Positions 1 to 8,691 are shown, counted from the first letter of the stretch. The stretch is 52,760 nucleotides of DNA from Coriobacteriia bacterium (GCA_009784345.1 WRBW01000003.1:1-52760), one strand, 5' to 3'. The notes: generated by a model from the letters alone, not told the origin. Numbers and translations: made by a program.

Positions 1-1970
1 AAATCGAGTTCTGCCAACTTGAAACCGTCTGTAGTTGCAAGCAGGGCTTCGAAGCGCTCTTTCGCTGTCTGCGCAAATGAATCCGAAACCAACCAAACCT
101 CACCAGGATGCTGTCCCCTACCCACGCGTCCGCGCAATTGATGAAGCTGTGCAAGTCCGTAGCGGTCCGCATCAAGTATCACCATGACTGTTGCGTTATG
201 AACGTCCACGCCGACCTCTATGACGGTCGTAGAAATCAAAACGTCTATCTTTCCAGCACGGAAACGGTCCATGACGGCTGCCTTTTCAGTTGATTTCATG
301 CGCCCTGTCAGCAGCTCAACACGATAGTCGGCAAACTCGCCCATGCTCAGCATATCTGCAAGTCGCAGCGCAGGCACTGCCTCTGCCTGTGAAGACTCAT
401 CAATCAGGGCGCAGACGATGTAAGCTTGTCTTCCTGCCGCCACCGCTTGATGTACCGCGTCATAGGGTTTGTCAATGGCAGAAAACTTCACCTTCTGCGT
501 GCTGACGCCGGCACCGGCAATAGGCCTTTCGCGCAAGTAGCTCGCAGCCAAATCCCCAAAGGCCGTCAAGGTCAGAGTGCGCGGGATGGGGGTCGCACTC
601 ATTACCAGAACATCAGCGCTGCATCCGTCGGTCCAACCCTTGTCATGAAGTGCCTTGCGCTGCTCGACACCAAAGCGATGCTGCTCGTCTACTATCGCAA
701 GGGTCATGCGCTTGAAAATGACATCTGGCTGCAACAAGGCATGAGTACCAAAAAGAACCGAAAGTTTGCCAGATGCAAGATCTTTGAGAAGATCTCTGCG
801 CAGGTTCGCAGGTGTCGCACTGGTCAACAGACCCCAGCTAACTCCAATTTGGTCAAACAAAGGCCCCAGCTTTCCTGCATACTGCTGAGCCAAGACTTCA
901 GTTGGTGCCATCATGGCGGCCTGCCCCGCAGAATCTGCCGCGACTGCTAGGGCGTAGGCCGCAACGATGGTCTTGCCCGTACCCACGTCCCCCAACAAGA
1001 GCCGCTGCATAGGTTTTGAAGCAGCCATATCCTGTAGTATTTCTGACACGGCAGTAGCCTGATCAGTCGTCAGCTCAAAGGGAATATTTTCATCCAGTGC
1101 CTTGCGAGCACGACCCTGTTCATGGTGAGTATGACCACTACCCTCGCGGGTCAGGGCGTAGCGGCGACGCGCAAGCAGCAGCTGAAAATCAAGGAGTTCA
1201 CCGTAGGCCAGCCTTTGTCGTGCAAGATGAGCCTGCTCGAGGCTTTCGGGAAAGTGCAGCTTGTGCAGTGCCCACGCGTATGATGGGAAATCATGAGCAG
1301 CACGCATAGCTACCGGCAGGTATTCACTGACCTGTGCAAAATCGTCGACGGCAGCAGCCACGATACGGCGAAGCCAGCCAACAGAAAGCCCTTCTGTGGT
1401 GCCGTGAACCGGCAGTACCCGACCCATATGACTACTCTCGGTGCTCTGGACGCTCTCCCCCGCTGTCTGACCTTGCGTGAGAGCCGCGTCCACCGGTGCG
1501 TCAGCTATTTTTTCAACAAAAGGTTGGACGATTTGCTTCAGACCCTGGCGATACTTGATGTCTCCCGAAAAAGCCAGCACTTGTCCCTTGCGGTAGCTTT
1601 GTTCGACCCAGGGCTGATTGAACCAGACGCCAATCAGAGTACCCGTGCCGTCTGTCAGGGTGACTTCGGTGACCGTCAACTGCTTGCGTCCCGGGCGTCG
1701 CATGCTGCGCTTTGTAACTTCATGGACGGTACCCACGACGGTGGCGTCGCCTGGCTGGACGGGCCCGAGCTGTGCGGTATTGGTCAGATCAAGATAGCGG
1801 TAGGGCGCGTGGTACAGCAGATCGCCGATGGTGGTAATGCCCAGATTCGTCAGTAGCTTTGCCCGTGTGGCGTTGACGAAGCGAGCCTGGGCGACATCTG
1901 CCGACCAGGCCAGAAGGCGGCTTGCCGGATCTTTCGTGACAAGCTTGTTGCTCTTGCTCGTGGTTGTCAC
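1..1970 (-). CDS. recG: ATP-dependent DNA helicase RecG (3' end outside window)
   Basis: Superfamily 2 helicase that remodels stalled forks and Holliday junctions. Translating the complement from a GTG at 1970 gives about 656 uninterrupted residues. An N-terminal wedge/OB region comes first (residues about 20-200). The helicase core follows, with Walker A GDVGTGKT, the RecG-type box DEQHRFG, motif III SATPIPRTL and motif VI QLRGRVGRG. The GTG follows GGAGCGGGTAGC. RecG is usually about 690-730 residues, so roughly the last 40-70 are missing beyond base 1. It is the last gene seen of the asp23-fakA-degV-recG run and lies 21 bp after degV. Assignment is firm; only the start could be argued. Confidence 0.93.
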   Translation of the reverse strand, partial: MTTTSKSNKLVTKDPASRLLAWSADVAQARFVNATRAKLLTNLGITTIGDLLYHAPYRYLDLTNTAQLGPVQPGDATVVGTVHEVTKRSMRRPGRKQLTVTEVTLTDGTGTLIGVWFNQPWVEQSYRKGQVLAFSGDIKYRQGLKQIVQPFVEKIADAPVDAALTQGQTAGESVQSTESSHMGRVLPVHGTTEGLSVGWLRRIVAAAVDDFAQVSEYLPVAMRAAHDFPSYAWALHKLHFPESLEQAHLARQRLAYGELLDFQLLLARRRYALTREGSGHTHHEQGRARKALDENIPFELTTDQATAVSEILQDMAASKPMQRLLLGDVGTGKTIVAAYALAVAADSAGQAAMMAPTEVLAQQYAGKLGPLFDQIGVSWGLLTSATPANLRRDLLKDLASGKLSVLFGTHALLQPDVIFKRMTLAIVDEQHRFGVEQRKALHDKGWTDGCSADVLVMSATPIPRTLTLTAFGDLAASYLRERPIAGAGVSTQKVKFSAIDKPYDAVHQAVAAGRQAYIVCALIDESSQAEAVPALRLADMLSMGEFADYRVELLTGRMKSTEKAAVMDRFRAGKIDVLISTTVIEVGVDVHNATVMVILDADRYGLAQLHQLRGRVGRGQHPGEVWLVSDSFAQTAKERFEALLATTDGFKLAELD

Positions 1971-1991
1971 GCTACCCGCTCCTGCCTTGTG

Positions 1992-2891
1992 CTAGTTCTT
2001 GTAGTCAGCTGGGTCGAGGTCGCGCCAGAACAAGGTGGCGGCGGTTCCTGGGCCGGCATAGATGCCCACGATAATGCCAATCTGGTTTGTTCCCGTATAG
2101 GTGCCGGGCACCTTATCTTCCTTCATGAAAGCATGAAGCTCTTCGACGTGCGAGACATCTTCAGCATAGAGAAGCATATAGTTGAGGTCGCCCTTGTCAG
2201 CGACGTCCTGATAGCGCTCATTTATGATTTTAGGAATAGAATGGAAGGCCTTTTTGCGACCGCGCATTTTTTTAATGGCATCGATGACGCCGTCGTCTTC
2301 AAAAGTGCATATAGGTTTGATGTCAAGAGCAGAAGCCACGAGGCCTGCGGCGCGTCCTGCTCGTCCGCCGCGCACCAGGTATTCCAGCGTGTCAAAGACA
2401 ATCAGGAGGCTCATTTCGTCACGCACCGCCGTTAGGTAGTTGACGGTTTCTTGAACACTGAGTCCAGCATTTACCGCACGCAGTGCCTGCTGGCACAGCA
2501 CCTGCATTGAAAGTGTCACGATGCGTGAATCAAAGACATGAACCGGAATGGGTGCATCTTCTGCTGCCATGCAGGCGACGTCATAGGTCGCGGACAGGCC
2601 AGAAGAAATGCAGACATAGAGCACGCTTTCATAACCAGCGTCTGCGAGCTCCTGAAACTTTTGGTCAAAGGTTAGACGGCTGGGCTGAGAGGTTTTGGGC
2701 AACTTGTTATAATCTGACAAGAGGGCATCCCAAAAGTCGCGAGCCCCAAAGTGGTCAGAATCTGAAGTGCTGCCATCAGGAAAAGCCAGAGGAATGGGAA
2801 CGATATCAAACCCCAAATCGATGACCTCGGCGTTAGTGCGGTCGCACCCACCATCAGTAATAATGGCGATCTTCGATTGGTTCTTTGACAC
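1992..2891 (-). CDS. DegV family fatty-acid-binding protein (FakB-like)
   Basis: 299-residue DegV-fold protein. It opens with IAIITDGGCD, the usual beta-strand and first ligand loop, and carries the central SSGLSATYD segment that contacts the fatty-acid carboxylate in FakB proteins. Known FakB proteins present exogenous fatty acids to the kinase FakA as bound acyl-phosphate substrates. The gene directly upstream encodes a FakA-type DhaL protein, so a fatty-acid kinase pair is the natural reading; this is an inference from context and fold. The start is GTG behind GAGGAGAGAACAC. Specificity for a particular acyl chain cannot be read from sequence. Confidence 0.88.
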   Translation of the reverse strand: MSKNQSKIAIITDGGCDRTNAEVIDLGFDIVPIPLAFPDGSTSDSDHFGARDFWDALLSDYNKLPKTSQPSRLTFDQKFQELADAGYESVLYVCISSGLSATYDVACMAAEDAPIPVHVFDSRIVTLSMQVLCQQALRAVNAGLSVQETVNYLTAVRDEMSLLIVFDTLEYLVRGGRAGRAAGLVASALDIKPICTFEDDGVIDAIKKMRGRKKAFHSIPKIINERYQDVADKGDLNYMLLYAEDVSHVEELHAFMKEDKVPGTYTGTNQIGIIVGIYAGPGTAATLFWRDLDPADYKN

Positions 2892-2983
2892 GTGTTCTCT
2901 CCTCTTCCCTAGGATTTACTTTGCGTTGCTGAAGCTAATTGGCGGCTTTCCAAACCTCTTGTAATACGCTGGAGCTGTCTCGC

Positions 2984-4636
2984 TTACTCGATGGCCAGCA
3001 GCAGTGGATACAGTGGCTGGTCACCACGTTGGCAGTCAACCTCGAGGTCTGGATAGGCCTTTTCGATTTGAGCCGCCAGTGCTTCCATGGCTTCATCGCT
3101 GTAGTCTTCGCCTGCAAGAATGGTTAGGTTTTCGCAGGCATGTGCGCAGAGCTTTGGCATAAGTGCGAGGGCAACCTCATCAACGCTGCTGCCCAGTACT
3201 TCGATGTCTTTCGAGTCGACAATGCCCATGATGTCGCCTTCTTTGATTTTGCCGACAGCGGGCGCGCTCGAGTCCTTTATGGCAGCGGTTACCTCGCCAT
3301 AGTTGACCTCTTCGGCGCCTTCAAGCATCTCTTCTGCTAGAGCCTCGACGTCAGTCGCTGCCCCATCAAACATCAGCATGGCAGAGAAAGCAGCAGGTAC
3401 GTTGGTTGTAGGCACCACATAAGCAGGCTGTGGCAGTGCGGTTGCAGCAGCCTGAGCCGCCATAACAATGTTCTTATTATTGGGCAGCAAGATGATGTTA
3501 TCAGCATTTAAGGTCGCAGCCGCATCGATGAAGTCCTGAGTTGAAGGGTTCATGGTCTGCCCACCCTTGATGACGTAGTCAACACCCAGTGAAGTCAAAA
3601 TGTTTGCCAAACCGTCTCCTGACGAAACGGCAATGACGGCAATGTTTTTGTGAGGCGCGGGCGCTGCATTTGCACCAGCTGCCCCTGTGCCTGTCTGCGC
3701 AGCCTGCTGCTGACGCATATTGTGAATGTGCACATCTGCAACTTCACCCTGCTTCAAGTGGAAGGCTAGAACAGCCGCTGGGTCATCTGTGTGGACGTGC
3801 ACCTTGTACTGACCATCTGCACCAACGACCAATTCGCTACCACCCAAAGTGCCCAGATGGTCCAAGGCTGCATCGACATCAAAGTCGCCGCTACTCATAA
3901 AGAGGAACTCTGTGCAGTACAGGAATTCATCATCATCCCAGTCATCCACGGGTGTTACGACCATGTCGTTTCCGCGCATAGGCTCAAACTGAGGCAAATC
4001 TGCAAGCTCACGACCCAAGAGCAGTGCCATAAAAGCATCGTAGACAATAACCAGACCAAAGCCACCAGCGTCAACGACGCCCGCTTCCTTCAAGACCGGC
4101 AAAAGTTCTGGTGTGCGACGTACTGATTCATGGGCCGCTGCAGAAACACCATCTGCCGCTGCCTCAAAGTCCAGACCAGCCTCTGCCGCAGAACGTGCAG
4201 CAGTTGCCATATCTGCAATGACCGTAAGCATCGTACCCTCAACAGGCTTACGAACAGCCTGCCAGGCGACTTCTTTGGCGCGCTCTAAAGATGCGGCCAG
4301 ACGCTCGGTAGCCTCAAAGCCATCAGAAGCCACCAGACCCTCGCAGATACCACGAATAATCTGGGACAAAATAACACCCGAGTTCCCGCGAGCGCCCATC
4401 AAAGACCCATGTGTCGCAGACTTGCAATACTCTTCAATGCTGGCACCTGCAGCAAGCTTAGACACATCATTTACAACAGATTCCAGTGTCAAGGTCATAT
4501 TCGTACCCGTGTCACCATCGGGCACGGGAAAGACATTCAATTTATTAACTTCTTCGACGCGCAGCTTCAGAGCCTGAGCTGCACCAGCGATAACGGCAAC
4601 GACGGGAGTCGCAGCCTGTTTGTCTGACTTTGTCAT
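2984..4636 (-). CDS. fakA: DAK2/DhaL domain kinase, FakA (YloV) family
   Basis: 550 residues, normal for FakA. The N-terminal DhaL ATP-binding domain (about 1-200) has the metal-binding NVFPVPDGDTGTNM stretch and the GARGNSGVILSQ loop. A middle domain and a C-terminal DegV-like part (from about 330, beginning NIAVIAVSSGDGL) follow. FakA phosphorylates fatty acids bound to FakB, feeding them to PlsX/PlsY or the elongation cycle; plsY lies elsewhere in this window. The asp23 stop codon is followed at once by GTG then ATG. I take the ATG at 4636, which sits 8 nt after AGGGGG, although the GTG at 4639 is possible. Confidence 0.9.
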   Translation of the reverse strand: MTKSDKQAATPVVAVIAGAAQALKLRVEEVNKLNVFPVPDGDTGTNMTLTLESVVNDVSKLAAGASIEEYCKSATHGSLMGARGNSGVILSQIIRGICEGLVASDGFEATERLAASLERAKEVAWQAVRKPVEGTMLTVIADMATAARSAAEAGLDFEAAADGVSAAAHESVRRTPELLPVLKEAGVVDAGGFGLVIVYDAFMALLLGRELADLPQFEPMRGNDMVVTPVDDWDDDEFLYCTEFLFMSSGDFDVDAALDHLGTLGGSELVVGADGQYKVHVHTDDPAAVLAFHLKQGEVADVHIHNMRQQQAAQTGTGAAGANAAPAPHKNIAVIAVSSGDGLANILTSLGVDYVIKGGQTMNPSTQDFIDAAATLNADNIILLPNNKNIVMAAQAAATALPQPAYVVPTTNVPAAFSAMLMFDGAATDVEALAEEMLEGAEEVNYGEVTAAIKDSSAPAVGKIKEGDIMGIVDSKDIEVLGSSVDEVALALMPKLCAHACENLTILAGEDYSDEAMEALAAQIEKAYPDLEVDCQRGDQPLYPLLLAIE

Positions 4637-4639
4637 CAC

Positions 4640-5020
4640 TTAAGCCCCCTGACGAACTTTCACTTCCAAAACGTGCACGTCGACACGCTCGACCTTGATT
4701 TCAGTCATCGTGGTCAGGGTGTAACGCACGCGGTCAGCCAGATTACGCGATACTTCAGCAAGCTGTGTACCGTATTCGATGACGACATAGAGGTCAACTT
4801 CGACCGTCGAGGCCAGAGGCTCGCCCGCCTCATCAACAGAGTTAGTGATTCTCACGCCACGACGCAGCTTGTTTTGTGGCAAAAGCTGCACCAGTCCATC
4901 GCGCAAGCTCGGGGCCGCCATGCCCACAACACCATAACTTTCCATCGCAGAATAACCCGCCAAATCGGCCAAAACTTCGTTGGAAATATGAATGGCCCCG
5001 CCTGTCAATTCAGCTGTCAT
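4640..5020 (-). CDS. Asp23/Gls24 family envelope stress response protein
   Basis: 126-residue Asp23/Gls24 family protein (YloU-like). It contains GGAIHISNEVLADLAG at the start and the typical alternating beta-strand region STVEVDLYVVIEYG. In Firmicutes and Actinomycetota this small gene commonly sits before fakA, as here (stop and next start nearly touch). The family is linked to envelope or alkaline stress, but the molecular role is not settled. The ATG at 5020 follows GAAAGGGAGTCTC; a longer frame upstream to 5137 would run through the promoter and terminator, so it is rejected. Confidence 0.85.
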   Translation of the reverse strand: MTAELTGGAIHISNEVLADLAGYSAMESYGVVGMAAPSLRDGLVQLLPQNKLRRGVRITNSVDEAGEPLASTVEVDLYVVIEYGTQLAEVSRNLADRVRYTLTTMTEIKVERVDVHVLEVKVRQGA

Positions 5021-5053
5021 GAGACTCCCTTTCTCGATAATTACCAGCCGTCC

Positions 5054-5059
5054 ATTATA
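5054..5059 (-). promoter_or_regulatory. Extended -10 promoter of the asp23-fakA-degV-recG operon
   Basis: The minus strand reads TGTTATAAT, an extended -10 with a perfect TATAAT hexamer, 34 bp before the asp23 start codon. No good -35 is visible, as expected for an extended -10 promoter. It lies just after the tsf terminator hairpin, so it would start a new transcript. Confidence 0.55.
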
Positions 5060-5112
5060 ACAAAACAGCCTGGTACCCCTCCCTGGGTTTAGGTGCAAAA
5101 CATATAAGAAGA

Positions 5113-5140
5113 GGAGTGCGTCCAGGTCTGGACACACTCC
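5113..5140 (-). terminator. Terminator-like hairpin after tsf built from two inverted copies of the dispersed motif
   Basis: GGAGTGCGTCCAG and CTGGACACACTCC face each other with 2 bp between them. In the minus-strand transcript this gives a 13-bp stem with one G-U pair; in the plus-strand transcript the same position is a C-A mismatch, so the hairpin fits tsf transcription. It begins 23 bp after the tsf stop and is followed by TCTTCTTATATGTTTT, a modest T-rich tail. Each arm is a copy of the dispersed GGAGTGCGTCCA word. Confidence 0.7.
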
Positions 5141-5163
5141 CCCGCTTGATTACTTATGAGGTC

Positions 5164-6051
5164 TTAGGCAGCAGTTGAGCCCAAGTCGTAGCGCGTGAAG
5201 GCTACGATCTCGATGCTGTCGCCGATTTCTTTGGCGACGCGTGCGGTGTATTGCTCGATGCTGATGTCCATGTCCTTGACATAGGCTTGCTCGACCAGCG
5301 CCTGCTCTTTAAAGAACTTGTTCAGGCGACCTTCGGCCATTTTTTCCTGAATGGCTTCTGGCTTGCCGCTTTCTGCAGCTTGGGTCTTGTAGATTTCCTT
5401 TTCGCGGTTGATAACGTCTGCATCAAAGTCGTCGCGGCGCACGGCCATAGGGCTTGCGGCAGCTACCTGCATGGCAACGTCGCGGGCGTAAATCTTGAAG
5501 ACTTCATTTTCAGCCGTAGCCTGGTTGCCCAGAGCAAACTGAACCATGATGCCGATCTTTGCGCCGCCGTGGATGTAGGCTGCCAAAGCACCGGTGCTTT
5601 CGATTTCAACGCGCGTGAAGCGGGCGACCTGGATGTTTTCACCCAGCTTACCGACGGCTTCACCAAAGAGCTCTTCAACGGTTATGTCGCGGTTAGGAAC
5701 CTTCAGGGTCTTCAGCGCATCGACATCTGCAGGGTTGTCTTTGACAACTACCTCTGCCAGAAGCTTCACGAAATCAGTAAAGTTCTGATTCATGGCAACA
5801 AAGTCTGTTTCGCAGTTCACTTCGATCAGTGCACCGGTCTTGTCGTCAACGCTGATATATTCTGCAATCGCACCTTCGTTAGTGGCACGACCTGCCTTTT
5901 TGGCATGTGCAGCCAGACCTTGAGTACGCAGGTAGTCGATGGCCTTTTCGATGTCACCTTCGACTTCGGTCAGAGCCTTCTTGCACTCCATCATGCCGGC
6001 GCCGGTCTTTTCACGCAATTCCTTAACAAGTTTTGCCGTAATTTCTGCCAT
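5164..6051 (-). CDS. tsf: Translation elongation factor Ts
   Basis: 295-residue nucleotide exchange factor for EF-Tu. It begins with the UBA-like helix region (VKELREKTGAGMMECKKAL) and contains the exchange-core segment NCETDFVAMN, which contacts EF-Tu. The C-terminal part (YVKDMDISIEQYTA) is typical. It follows rpsB by 62 bp, the classic rpsB-tsf operon, and ends in a hairpin 23 bp past the stop. Length and motifs are ordinary. The start ATG follows AAGGAGGAGCT. Confidence 0.97.
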   Translation of the reverse strand: MAEITAKLVKELREKTGAGMMECKKALTEVEGDIEKAIDYLRTQGLAAHAKKAGRATNEGAIAEYISVDDKTGALIEVNCETDFVAMNQNFTDFVKLLAEVVVKDNPADVDALKTLKVPNRDITVEELFGEAVGKLGENIQVARFTRVEIESTGALAAYIHGGAKIGIMVQFALGNQATAENEVFKIYARDVAMQVAAASPMAVRRDDFDADVINREKEIYKTQAAESGKPEAIQEKMAEGRLNKFFKEQALVEQAYVKDMDISIEQYTARVAKEIGDSIEIVAFTRYDLGSTAA

Positions 6052-6113
6052 GGTGTAGCTCCTCCTTATGAGTGTAAATGCTGTGTTAGCACGCTTGTAT
6101 CAGTGGGGTCAGC

Positions 6114-7028
6114 TTATGCAGCTGGGGTTGTGCCTGTTTCAGCAGCTGCAGTGACTTCAGCATCTGCAACTTCGCTCAGGTCAACAACAGGCGCGTCCTC
6201 TTCAGGGCGCACAGGGCTTGCCTCAATGTGCTGTACGACTTCTTCTTCAGAAGGTGCAGCAGCGGCAGCAGCCAAGTCAGCGGCGGCAGCTTTTTCAGCC
6301 TCAAGTTCAGCAGCCTTCATGGCAGTGATGCCACCGTTACCCTCAAGAACCGCAGCAGAAATAACATTCGTGATTAGTGAAATCGAACGAATCGCATCAT
6401 CGTTTGCAGGGATGGGGAAATCAACCTCATCGGGATCGCTGTTGGTGTCAAGAATTGCAATAATAGGAATATTAAGACGACGAGCCTCAGCAACCGCAAT
6501 GGTCTCACGGGTTGTGTCAACGATGAACAATGCCGCAGGAAGCTTACGCATGTTGCGAATACCTTCGAGGTTATTGCGCAGCTTTGCGAGCTCCTTGTTC
6601 TTGAGGATTTGCTCCTTCTTTGGCAGTGTTGCCATGGTGCCATCTTCGATCATGGCTTCGATTTTTTCCATGTGAGTAACGCGCGAACGCACGGTTTCAA
6701 AGTTAGTCAGCATACCGCCCAACCAGCGATGTGTAACGTAAGGCATACCAGCTTGCTTTGCAGCAGTCTCCAGAGGCTCTTGTGCCTGCTTCTTTGTGCC
6801 GACAAAGAGGATTTCGCCGCTGTTCTTACCTTCAGCACCTTGCTTGCCAACGGTGTAGGCATATTTGTAAGCTTTTTCAAGCTCAGCCATAGTTTTTTGG
6901 AGGTTCAAGATATAGATGCCGCCACGCTGGGTGAAAATGTAGGGCTTCATCTTTGGATTCCAACGACGGGTCTGATGCCCAAAGTGGACGCCTGCTTCTA
7001 ACAGGCCTTTCATAGTAACAGTAGCCAT
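6114..7028 (-). CDS. rpsB: 30S ribosomal protein S2
   Basis: 304-residue S2. Core motifs are LLEAGVHFGHQTRRWNPKMKPYI, LFVGTKKQAQE, VTHRWLGGMLTNF and IPIIAILDTNSDPDEVDFPIPANDD in sequence order. After about residue 245 there is an acidic, alanine-rich tail of about 60 residues, as in several actinobacterial S2 proteins. I start at the ATG at 7028, preceded by AAAGGAATAGG; the frame extends upstream to 7106 but that part has no S2 character. First gene of the rpsB-tsf operon. Confidence 0.96.
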   Translation of the reverse strand: MATVTMKGLLEAGVHFGHQTRRWNPKMKPYIFTQRGGIYILNLQKTMAELEKAYKYAYTVGKQGAEGKNSGEILFVGTKKQAQEPLETAAKQAGMPYVTHRWLGGMLTNFETVRSRVTHMEKIEAMIEDGTMATLPKKEQILKNKELAKLRNNLEGIRNMRKLPAALFIVDTTRETIAVAEARRLNIPIIAILDTNSDPDEVDFPIPANDDAIRSISLITNVISAAVLEGNGGITAMKAAELEAEKAAAADLAAAAAAPSEEEVVQHIEASPVRPEEDAPVVDLSEVADAEVTAAAETGTTPAA

Positions 7029-7205
7029 AGTAGTACCTATTCCTTTCGTTGTGTCCTCTGCAAGCTTCTTCCTAGCGCGCCACCTCTTTGAGGCACATCG
7101 GCACATCTAGTCCACTTGCATGTGTAATACTGCGGAGGAGTGCGTCCTTGCACCCAACACAGTTTGCTGTTCAATGGTGTCCCCTTCAAAAATGCAAATG
7201 GGGTT

Positions 7206-7310
7206 CCCCAAGATTTTTTACGAGTACATAAGTGCCGTATCGGAGAGCGACGCGTAAAAATCTACGCGAGCTTTACGATACGGTGCTTTGGTGCCGTAAA
7301 AAACTTGGGG
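7206..7310. repeat. Nested inverted repeat abutting the tRNA-His 3' end
   Basis: Outer arms CCCCAAGATTTTTTACG (7206-7222) and CGTAAAAAACTTGGGG (7295-7310) match except for one bulged A. Inside them CCGTATCG (7235-7242) pairs with CGATACGG (7276-7283), continued by G-U pairs if read as plus-strand RNA. Innermost, CGCGTA (7251-7256) pairs with TACGCG (7263-7268). The right outer arm includes the templated CCA end of the tRNA. It could act as a terminator with a T6 run for the tRNA, as an RNA in its own right, or be the trace of an element using the tRNA end. Confidence 0.6.
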
Positions 7311-7383
7311 CGAGTAACGGGATTTGAACCCGCGGCCTCCTGAGCCACAGTCAGGCGCTCTAACCAGCTGAGCTATACCCGCC
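7306..7383 (-). tRNA. tRNA-His (anticodon GTG)
   Basis: The complement folds as a standard cloverleaf. The acceptor stem is GCGGGTA against TACTCGC, the D-loop segment is AGCTCAGCTGGTTAGAGC, the anticodon stem-loop is CCTGA-CTGTGGC-TCAGG, and the T-arm carries GGTTCAAATCC. The loop puts GTG at the anticodon position. The extra G at -1 opposite discriminator C73, diagnostic of tRNA-His, is encoded. The 3' CCA is also encoded and is followed by AGTTTTTT. A promoter lies 18 bp upstream of the 5' end. Confidence 0.96.
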
Positions 7384-7400
7384 ATTTTCAGCAGCTCAAT

Positions 7401-7429
7401 ATTGTAGCAAAAAATCCCCTAGCTGTCAC
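7401..7429 (-). promoter_or_regulatory. Promoter of tRNA-His
   Basis: On the minus strand GTGACA (7424-7429) is separated by 17 bp from TACAAT (7401-7406), with TGC directly before the -10. This is a good sigma-70 type promoter whose start would fall just before the mature tRNA 5' end. Confidence 0.7.
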
Positions 7430-7463
7430 AAGAATTGAGAGAGACTTTTTGCTCATAATTTCA

Positions 7464-7488
7464 CCAAAGGCCCCTTTTGGGTCTTTGG
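7464..7488 (-). terminator. Hairpin downstream of the PASTA protein gene
   Basis: CCAAAG at 7464-7469 pairs with CTTTGG at 7483-7488, and the stem continues inward with CCC/GGG around an unpaired base. It begins 43 bp after the stop of the PASTA gene on the minus strand. The tail is not strongly T-rich, so efficient termination is uncertain. Confidence 0.45.
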
Positions 7489-7530
7489 ACTGCACTGCTG
7501 TAGTCACACTTACCAGTGATGATGTCAACG

Positions 7531-8673
7531 CTAGCGATTAAGGTCGAATTGGGGGCTGACGGCCATGTAGACAGCACGTGCCACGGCATCGCGCCAATAA
7601 TTCTCTTCAAAGTGACCCAGATCCGTGGGGCTTGCCGTGCTCCCCAGCACGATTTCAACCGTATTGCGCGCTGCTGCCTCGCCAAAGGCATCGATGCGCT
7701 CAAGCCCTGCTTCAATCTGTTGATACTGTAATCGTTCTTGAATCTTTACGGCGGCAGAATTGGCAGAAATGTCAGGAGCCTTAATGACAATACCGCCACC
7801 ACCAGAGGTATTGACGCTGAGACGAATCTGCAGCTCGGGCATGGCAGCCTCTGCCCTGCGATCAAACTCTCCTTGCGCGACGCTGCGCTCTCTACTGCTG
7901 CGTGTGACCGTGACCTCCGCATGTGCCGCTTCAAAAAGCGAAGACAATCTACGCGAGACATCAAAGCTCACATCCCCAGCAGCCGTCGACACATAGTGCG
8001 GCTCGATAACAACTTGCAGGCCATTTAAGGCAAACTCAACCAGCCCCGCACTTAAGACATGACTTGCAACATAGACCGAAACCTGTAGCTCGTCTTCATT
8101 TTCCGTATCGGTGATAGAAAAGCCAGAAGGCGGTGTTGTCAAAAGAACCGTTCCCGCAGGCTCATCAGAAGGCAGTTGCTTTACACTCACAACCAGACCC
8201 AGTCGCTCGAGGGTCATTCGAGCAGTTTCAATATCTTGTCCAATGAGGTCTGGCAAAACAATACCATCAGGACCTGCAGATACGTGGAGCTCAATGCGGT
8301 CGCCTTCTTGAAGTCGCGTGCCCTGCAGCGGTAGCTGATCTATCACCTCGCCCTGTGGCGCGTCACTGGCCTCGAGTCCCGCAACATTACCCTGCAGGCC
8401 CACATCAGCGAGCTTGCGCTGAGCCTCTTCGATGCTCAATCCCACGAGCATGGGCGCACTCAACACCGGAGACACCCACGTGCTCATGGCAAGATAAAAG
8501 ACTATGCAGGCAAGAGAGAGCGTCCACAGTAGGTAGCGCGTAATTTTTTCGCCGGTCAAGAGCTTTCTACGCGGGCTTCGTTCGCGCTCGATGGCAGGAA
8601 GGCGCAGCAGCTCAGCTGAACTGAGCTTGCTCGCAATACTGCCTCCTGCTATGTGCGACCGGTCCTCTGTCAT
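7531..8673 (-). CDS. Membrane-anchored PASTA-repeat protein with degenerate amidase-like C-terminus
   Basis: 380 residues. A cytoplasmic basic N-terminus (about 1-45) is followed by one transmembrane helix (LLWTLSLACIVFYLAMS) and then two clear PASTA repeats and a partial third (about 72-205). Their typical motifs are MLVGLSIEEAQRKLADVGL and LPDLIGQDIETARMTLERLGL. The C-terminal 170 residues follow the layout of N-acetylmuramoyl-L-alanine amidases (VIEPHY, then VTVTRSSRERS, then IRLSVNTSG), but the usual DPGHGG and SIHANA metal-site motifs are altered. I infer a cell-wall sensor or binding protein that has lost hydrolase activity. glpX lies 18 bp upstream. Confidence 0.72.
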   Translation of the reverse strand: MTEDRSHIAGGSIASKLSSAELLRLPAIERERSPRRKLLTGEKITRYLLWTLSLACIVFYLAMSTWVSPVLSAPMLVGLSIEEAQRKLADVGLQGNVAGLEASDAPQGEVIDQLPLQGTRLQEGDRIELHVSAGPDGIVLPDLIGQDIETARMTLERLGLVVSVKQLPSDEPAGTVLLTTPPSGFSITDTENEDELQVSVYVASHVLSAGLVEFALNGLQVVIEPHYVSTAAGDVSFDVSRRLSSLFEAAHAEVTVTRSSRERSVAQGEFDRRAEAAMPELQIRLSVNTSGGGGIVIKAPDISANSAAVKIQERLQYQQIEAGLERIDAFGEAAARNTVEIVLGSTASPTDLGHFEENYWRDAVARAVYMAVSPQFDLNR

Positions 8674-8691
8674 GGCGACAGCTTGAAGTGT

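Noticed and set aside
5251-6675. 474-residue plus-strand open frame
   Set aside because: It lies antisense to tsf and rpsB, which are certain; the protein has Ser/Ala runs caused by antisense codons.
7140-7343. Plus-strand frame ending RVTGFEPAAS
   Set aside because: This is the well-known false translation across the antisense of a tRNA T-arm; it overlaps tRNA-His and has no ribosome site.
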